This document shows positions 4,525 to 7,511 of a stretch of 7,511 bases of DNA, one piece after another. The position numbers and the translations under genes are program-made. Each line of letters opens with the position of its first letter. Position 1 is the first letter of the stretch. The notes under the pieces are model-generated. The model had not been told where the DNA came from, did not search any database, and worked only from the letters and a program-made list of their open reading frames with translations. The stretch comes from Prevotellaceae bacterium (lineage in GTDB: Bacteria > Bacteroidota > Bacteroidia > Bacteroidales > UBA932): positions 1 through 7,511 of the forward strand of contig JAIRZR010000277.1 in NCBI GenBank assembly GCA_031267155.1. The letters run 5' to 3'.

Positions 4525-5883
4525 ATGAAAAAAGGCAGCATACTGGTTGTTGACGATAATAAAAATGTACTGACGGCGTTACGGATTCTTCTGGAAAACT
4601 ATTTCGAGACTGTTACGCTTTTGTCGTCGCCCAAACAGATTTACACGCTGTTGCGGGACGCGGCGCCTGACATTGTCCTGCTGGACATGAACTTTTCCGC
4701 AGGTATCAACAGCGGGAACGAAGGCCTGTTCTGGCTCTCGGAAATAAAGAAACAGGATACAGACCTGCCGGTTGTCCTGTTCACGGCTTATGCCGATATT
4801 GAGCTGGCGGTGAAGGCTCTGAAACAGGGAGCGAGCGATTTTGTAGTCAAGCCATGGGACAATGCCAGGCTGATTGCGACACTGCAGGCGGCGTTTTCGC
4901 TGCGGGAATCGCGGAACAGCGTCAGGCAGCTGCGTGAACGTCAGAGCGTTTTGAGCGGGGAACTGAACAGGGAACAGGCTGTCTGCTGGGGCGTTTCCGA
5001 AGCTGTGCGGGATTTGCGGCGCCTGATTGAAAAGGTCGCCGTGACGGACGCCAATATCCTGATTACCGGCGAAAACGGAACGGGTAAGGAAGTGATTGCA
5101 CGCGAGATACAGCGGCTTTCGTCGCGCAGCAGAGAGGTCATGATAACGGTTGATATGGGCGCCGTCACGGAATCGCTGTTCGAGAGCGAGCTGTTCGGTC
5201 ATGTGAAAGGGTCTTTTACGGATGCGAAAACCGACCGCGCAGGCAAATTCGAGGCCGCAAGCCACGGAACTCTTTTCCTCGACGAAATCGGGAATCTGTC
5301 ATATCCCATGCAGGCTAAACTGCTGAGCGTCCTGCAGTCGCGGCAAGTCGTGCGCGTGGGTGGAAACAAGCCCGTTCCCCTTGACATCAGGCTGATATGC
5401 GCGACAAACCGCGATCTGCACGAATCGGTAAGAAAGGGAGAGTTTCGCGAAGATCTGCTGTACCGCATCAATACGATACAGGTGGATGTCCCGCCCCTGC
5501 GGGAACGGAAAGAGGATATTCCGCCGCTGGCAGAGTTTTTCCTGAAAAAGTATGCGGCAAAATACGGCAAAGGGGAGATATCGTTTTCGCCCGCAACTGT
5601 CGGTAAGTTACAGGCGTACCGCTGGCCCGGAAACATCCGCGAACTGCAGCACACGGTGGAGAAAGCCGTAATCCTGTCGGAAACGGACGTGCTGCATATC
5701 GGCGATTTTTACCTGAATCCCTCCGCTTCCGCGAGTGTCAGGCTTGATAACATGACGCTGGAAGAGGCGGAAAAGATACTGATTCAAAACGCCCTGAAGC
5801 GAAACCGCGACAATCTTTCCGCCACTGCGGCCGAACTTGGTATCACCCGCCCAACGCTCTACAGCAAGATGAAGAAATTGTGA
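4525..5883 (+). CDS. NtrC-family sigma-54-dependent response regulator
   Basis: A 452-residue transcription activator with three domains. The receiver (about 1-120) has acidic Asp10-Asp11, phosphoacceptor Asp54 in LLDMNF, Thr87 and Lys109 in VVKPW. The AAA+ sigma-54 interaction domain (about 155-385) has Walker A GENGTGKE at 182-189, the sigma-54-contacting loop as GSFTDA at 229-234, Walker B GTLFLDEIG with Asp253-Glu254, and the arginine-finger region FREDLLYRIN. The C-terminus carries a Fis-type helix-turn-helix, ATAAELGITRPTLYSKMKK. Phosphorylated protein should assemble as a ring and use ATP to open RNA polymerase-sigma-54 promoters. I chose ATG at 4525 because the receiver begins there and a good promoter lies just upstream; the frame stays open 46 codons further up, but that stretch is not protein-like. 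The kinase gene follows after 23 bp. Targets are unknown; in Bacteroidetes such pairs often sit beside transporter or efflux genes, none of which lie here. Confidence 0.93.
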   Translation: MKKGSILVVDDNKNVLTALRILLENYFETVTLLSSPKQIYTLLRDAAPDIVLLDMNFSAGINSGNEGLFWLSEIKKQDTDLPVVLFTAYADIELAVKALKQGASDFVVKPWDNARLIATLQAAFSLRESRNSVRQLRERQSVLSGELNREQAVCWGVSEAVRDLRRLIEKVAVTDANILITGENGTGKEVIAREIQRLSSRSREVMITVDMGAVTESLFESELFGHVKGSFTDAKTDRAGKFEAASHGTLFLDEIGNLSYPMQAKLLSVLQSRQVVRVGGNKPVPLDIRLICATNRDLHESVRKGEFREDLLYRINTIQVDVPPLRERKEDIPPLAEFFLKKYAAKYGKGEISFSPATVGKLQAYRWPGNIRELQHTVEKAVILSETDVLHIGDFYLNPSASASVRLDNMTLEEAEKILIQNALKRNRDNLSATAAELGITRPTLYSKMKKL

Positions 5884-5906
5884 ATCCCGGATACTGAAAA
5901 TATTAT

Positions 5907-7241
5907 ATGGCTTTGTTTAAATCAATTCAATACAGACTTTATTTCTACATGACGCTGCTTGTTCCGGCGATCGCGGGAACGACCTTCTATTTCGTTGCGA
6001 AGGAGTATGTATATGCAGTTATGGGCGCCATGCTGACCGTCTTTTGCTTCCTGAGACTGGGAAGGTGTTACAGATCCTACAGCCGGAACTTCGATTTTCT
6101 GCTGAATGCTCTGGAAAACGGCGACTATACGTTTCATTTTCCGGGAACCGGACTTTCGATGCACGAAAGGGAAATGAACGCGGTGATGAACCGTATCAAG
6201 GATATACTGGCAAACGCCCGCAAGGAGGTGATTGAAAACGAGAATTTCCTGAGCCTGATTCTCGAAAGCGTTTCGACGGGCATCATTATCCTCGACGACA
6301 TGGGCATTGTGCAGCGTGTAAACCGGACGGCTCTGGATATGCTGGGCCTGTCTGTCTTTACACATTCGAATCAGTTGCAGACGATTAACGAGACCTATCC
6401 GGAACTGTTCCGACGGCTGAAAAACGGCGACATTGTCCAGATTACTCTTCCAACCGAACGCGAGGAACTGCAAATCAGCCTGCAGGTTTCACAAATCCGC
6501 CTCAAGCGGGGAATGATGCGAATCATTACGTTGAGCAATATCGGGAACGAACTCGAGATGAAGGAAATGGAGTCGTGGATTCGCCTTATCCGCGTGATGA
6601 CCCACGAAATCATGAATTCAATTGCGCCCGTCACTTCTCTGAGCGAAACAATGCTTTTCATGCACAGGGACGCCTCCGCTTCCCCGGAGTCGCTGAAACA
6701 GAACACGCTCGAAGCGTTCGAGGCTATCAGCTCGACGGCCTCGGGACTGTTGCTGTTCGTGGAATCGTACCGCAAATTTACGGCGATACCCAAACCGAAG
6801 ATACAGGATTTCAGTCTGAATGCCCTGATCGATAAAATCGTCAAACTGCACGAAACGGCTGTACGGCAGAAAAACATTGAACTGACTGTCTCAATTCCCG
6901 AACCGCTCATGCTTTCCGCCGACGAAAACCTGATATCGCAGGCACTGATTAATCTGGTAAAAAATGCTGTCGAGGCTGTCGGTAACGAAGGGAAAATCAC
7001 GCTTTCGGCAGGCGTCCGGGATCATGGCCGGCTAAGTATCCACGTTGCCAACACCGGCGAACCGATTCCGCCGGATATTCTGCCGCATATTTTTGTGCCG
7101 TTTTTCACTACCAAACCGTCCGGTTCGGGCATCGGCCTCAGCGTCTCGCAATACATAATGCGCCTGCACGGAGGCAAACTGCAACATTCCGTCTCCGGAA
7201 ACAAAATGACGGTTTTCAGTATGATTTTCCATGTGCTGTAG
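5907..7241 (+). CDS. PAS-containing sensor histidine kinase
   Basis: A 444-residue inner-membrane kinase, the likely partner of the regulator 23 bp upstream. Two membrane helices (about 12-30 and 34-50) are separated by only a few residues, so there is almost no extracytoplasmic sensing domain. A helical linker resembling a HAMP segment (about 60-110) leads to a PAS domain (about 112-205, with GIIILDDMGIVQRVN). The phosphorylation site is His233 in RVMTHEIMNSIAPVTS. The ATP-binding domain shows the N-box ALINLVKNAVEA (Asn353), a G1 region VANTGEPIPPDI, the F-box FVPFFTTK (396-403) and the G2 box GSGIGLS (406-412). In G1 the usual Asp of DxG is Asn382; NxG forms occur among related kinases, so activity is not excluded. 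The signal is probably cytoplasmic or within the membrane. Start and stop are clear, and the order regulator then kinase suggests a single transcript. Confidence 0.93.
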   Translation: MALFKSIQYRLYFYMTLLVPAIAGTTFYFVAKEYVYAVMGAMLTVFCFLRLGRCYRSYSRNFDFLLNALENGDYTFHFPGTGLSMHEREMNAVMNRIKDILANARKEVIENENFLSLILESVSTGIIILDDMGIVQRVNRTALDMLGLSVFTHSNQLQTINETYPELFRRLKNGDIVQITLPTEREELQISLQVSQIRLKRGMMRIITLSNIGNELEMKEMESWIRLIRVMTHEIMNSIAPVTSLSETMLFMHRDASASPESLKQNTLEAFEAISSTASGLLLFVESYRKFTAIPKPKIQDFSLNALIDKIVKLHETAVRQKNIELTVSIPEPLMLSADENLISQALINLVKNAVEAVGNEGKITLSAGVRDHGRLSIHVANTGEPIPPDILPHIFVPFFTTKPSGSGIGLSVSQYIMRLHGGKLQHSVSGNKMTVFSMIFHVL

Positions 7242-7246
7242 CAGGA

Positions 7247-7265
7247 AAGTTAAAAACTGAAAGTT
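7247..7265 (+). repeat. Short copy of the post-mazG AT-rich repeat
   Basis: AGTTAAAAACTGAAAGTTG begins 6 bp after the kinase stop. It is close to the AGAGTTAAGAACTGAAAGTT segment of the repeat after mazG. Both copies therefore start at or just past a gene end on the same strand. Confidence 0.5.
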
Positions 7266-7323
7266 GGATAGCGTTGATGTGTCTGCGTCCAGTGTATGGA
7301 GATGTCCAAAAAGTCCCTCACAT

Positions 7324-7401
7324 CGTCATTGCGAGCGAAGCGAAGCAATCCATAATACTGTTAATCACTGGATTGCTTCGGGCTGCGCCCTTACAATGAC
7401 G
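7324..7401. repeat. REP-like palindromic element, copy 1
   Basis: Outer arms CGTCATTG (7324-7331) and CAATGACG (7394-7401) enclose a perfect 12-bp inner stem, CGAAGCAATCCA (7341-7352) with TGGATTGCTTCG (7369-7380), and a 16-nt loop. Elements of the form CGTCATTGCGAGCGAAGCGAAGCAATCC are widespread dispersed repeats in many bacterial genomes. It may fold in RNA and act as the 3' end of the kinase mRNA, since no other terminator is visible there. No coding sequence is seen from 7242 to the window end. Confidence 0.8.
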
Positions 7402-7450
7402 CTTTTCGTAAGTAGCACATTAATAGGCTATTTATGACTGGGAGGATTTT

Positions 7451-7511
7451 CGTCATTGCGAACGCAGTGAAGCAATCCAGAGAGTAGCCTGTTTCTGGAT
7501 TGCTTCACTTC
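7451..7511. repeat. REP-like palindromic element, copy 2 (cut by window end)
   Basis: This copy starts with the same CGTCATTGCG in the same orientation, 127 bp from the first. Its inner stem is AGTGAAGCAATCCAG (7466-7480) with CTGGATTGCTTCACT (7495-7509), 15 bp perfect with a 14-nt loop. The closing outer arm should lie beyond the window. The arm sequence differs from copy 1 (GCGAACGCAGTG against GCGAGCGAAGCG), with compensating changes keeping the stem intact. Confidence 0.78.

Noticed and set aside
4579..5265. 228-codon minus-strand frame
   Set aside because: It is a shadow of the response regulator; the plus-strand product has complete receiver and AAA+ motifs over the same bases.

Overview
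The window looks like a chromosomal segment of a Bacteroidetes, probably Bacteroidales, bacterium. The evidence is promoter boxes of the lineage's TAnnTTTG type (with a -33 TTGG 19 bp upstream in one case), absence of strong Shine-Dalgarno sites before the main genes, a GSFTDA-type sigma-54 activator next to a PAS histidine kinase, and AT-rich 'GTTAAGAGTTAAG'-like intergenic repeats. Order-level placement is an inference; no ribosomal RNA or other marker is present.

Layout. Positions 1-264 (minus) hold the start of an unidentified reading frame that leaves the window. Positions 265-413 are a leader with a likely promoter and a stem-loop. Positions 414-2867 (plus) carry a two-gene housekeeping unit, glnS (glutaminyl-tRNA synthetase) and mazG (NTP pyrophosphohydrolase), 3 bp apart. 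Positions 2846-3650 are a gene-poor repeat zone: a roughly 50-bp tandem repeat that begins inside the last codons of mazG, then a 21-bp-period array of about 21 units with an inversion near its right end, then three hairpins. Positions 3700-4309 (minus) carry an AT-rich VapBC-type toxin-antitoxin pair. Positions 4310-4524 form a divergent regulatory region. Positions 4525-7241 (plus) carry an NtrC-family response regulator and its partner sensor kinase. Positions 7242-7511 hold a short copy of the post-mazG repeat and two REP-like inverted-repeat elements, the second cut by the window end.

How the parts fit. glnS-mazG is probably one transcript covering tRNA charging and nucleotide-pool cleaning. 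The regulator-kinase pair is probably one transcript from a promoter at 4474-4504: the membrane-anchored kinase should phosphorylate Asp54 of the regulator, which would then activate sigma-54 promoters whose targets are not visible here. The toxin-antitoxin pair and the repeats look like an accessory insertion between two conserved chromosomal units. The least ordinary part is the 21-bp array. Its period is a multiple of three, so it keeps reading frames open on both strands, and it can be read as seven-residue protein repeats on either strand. Whether it is coding, formerly coding, or purely structural cannot be settled from sequence alone.
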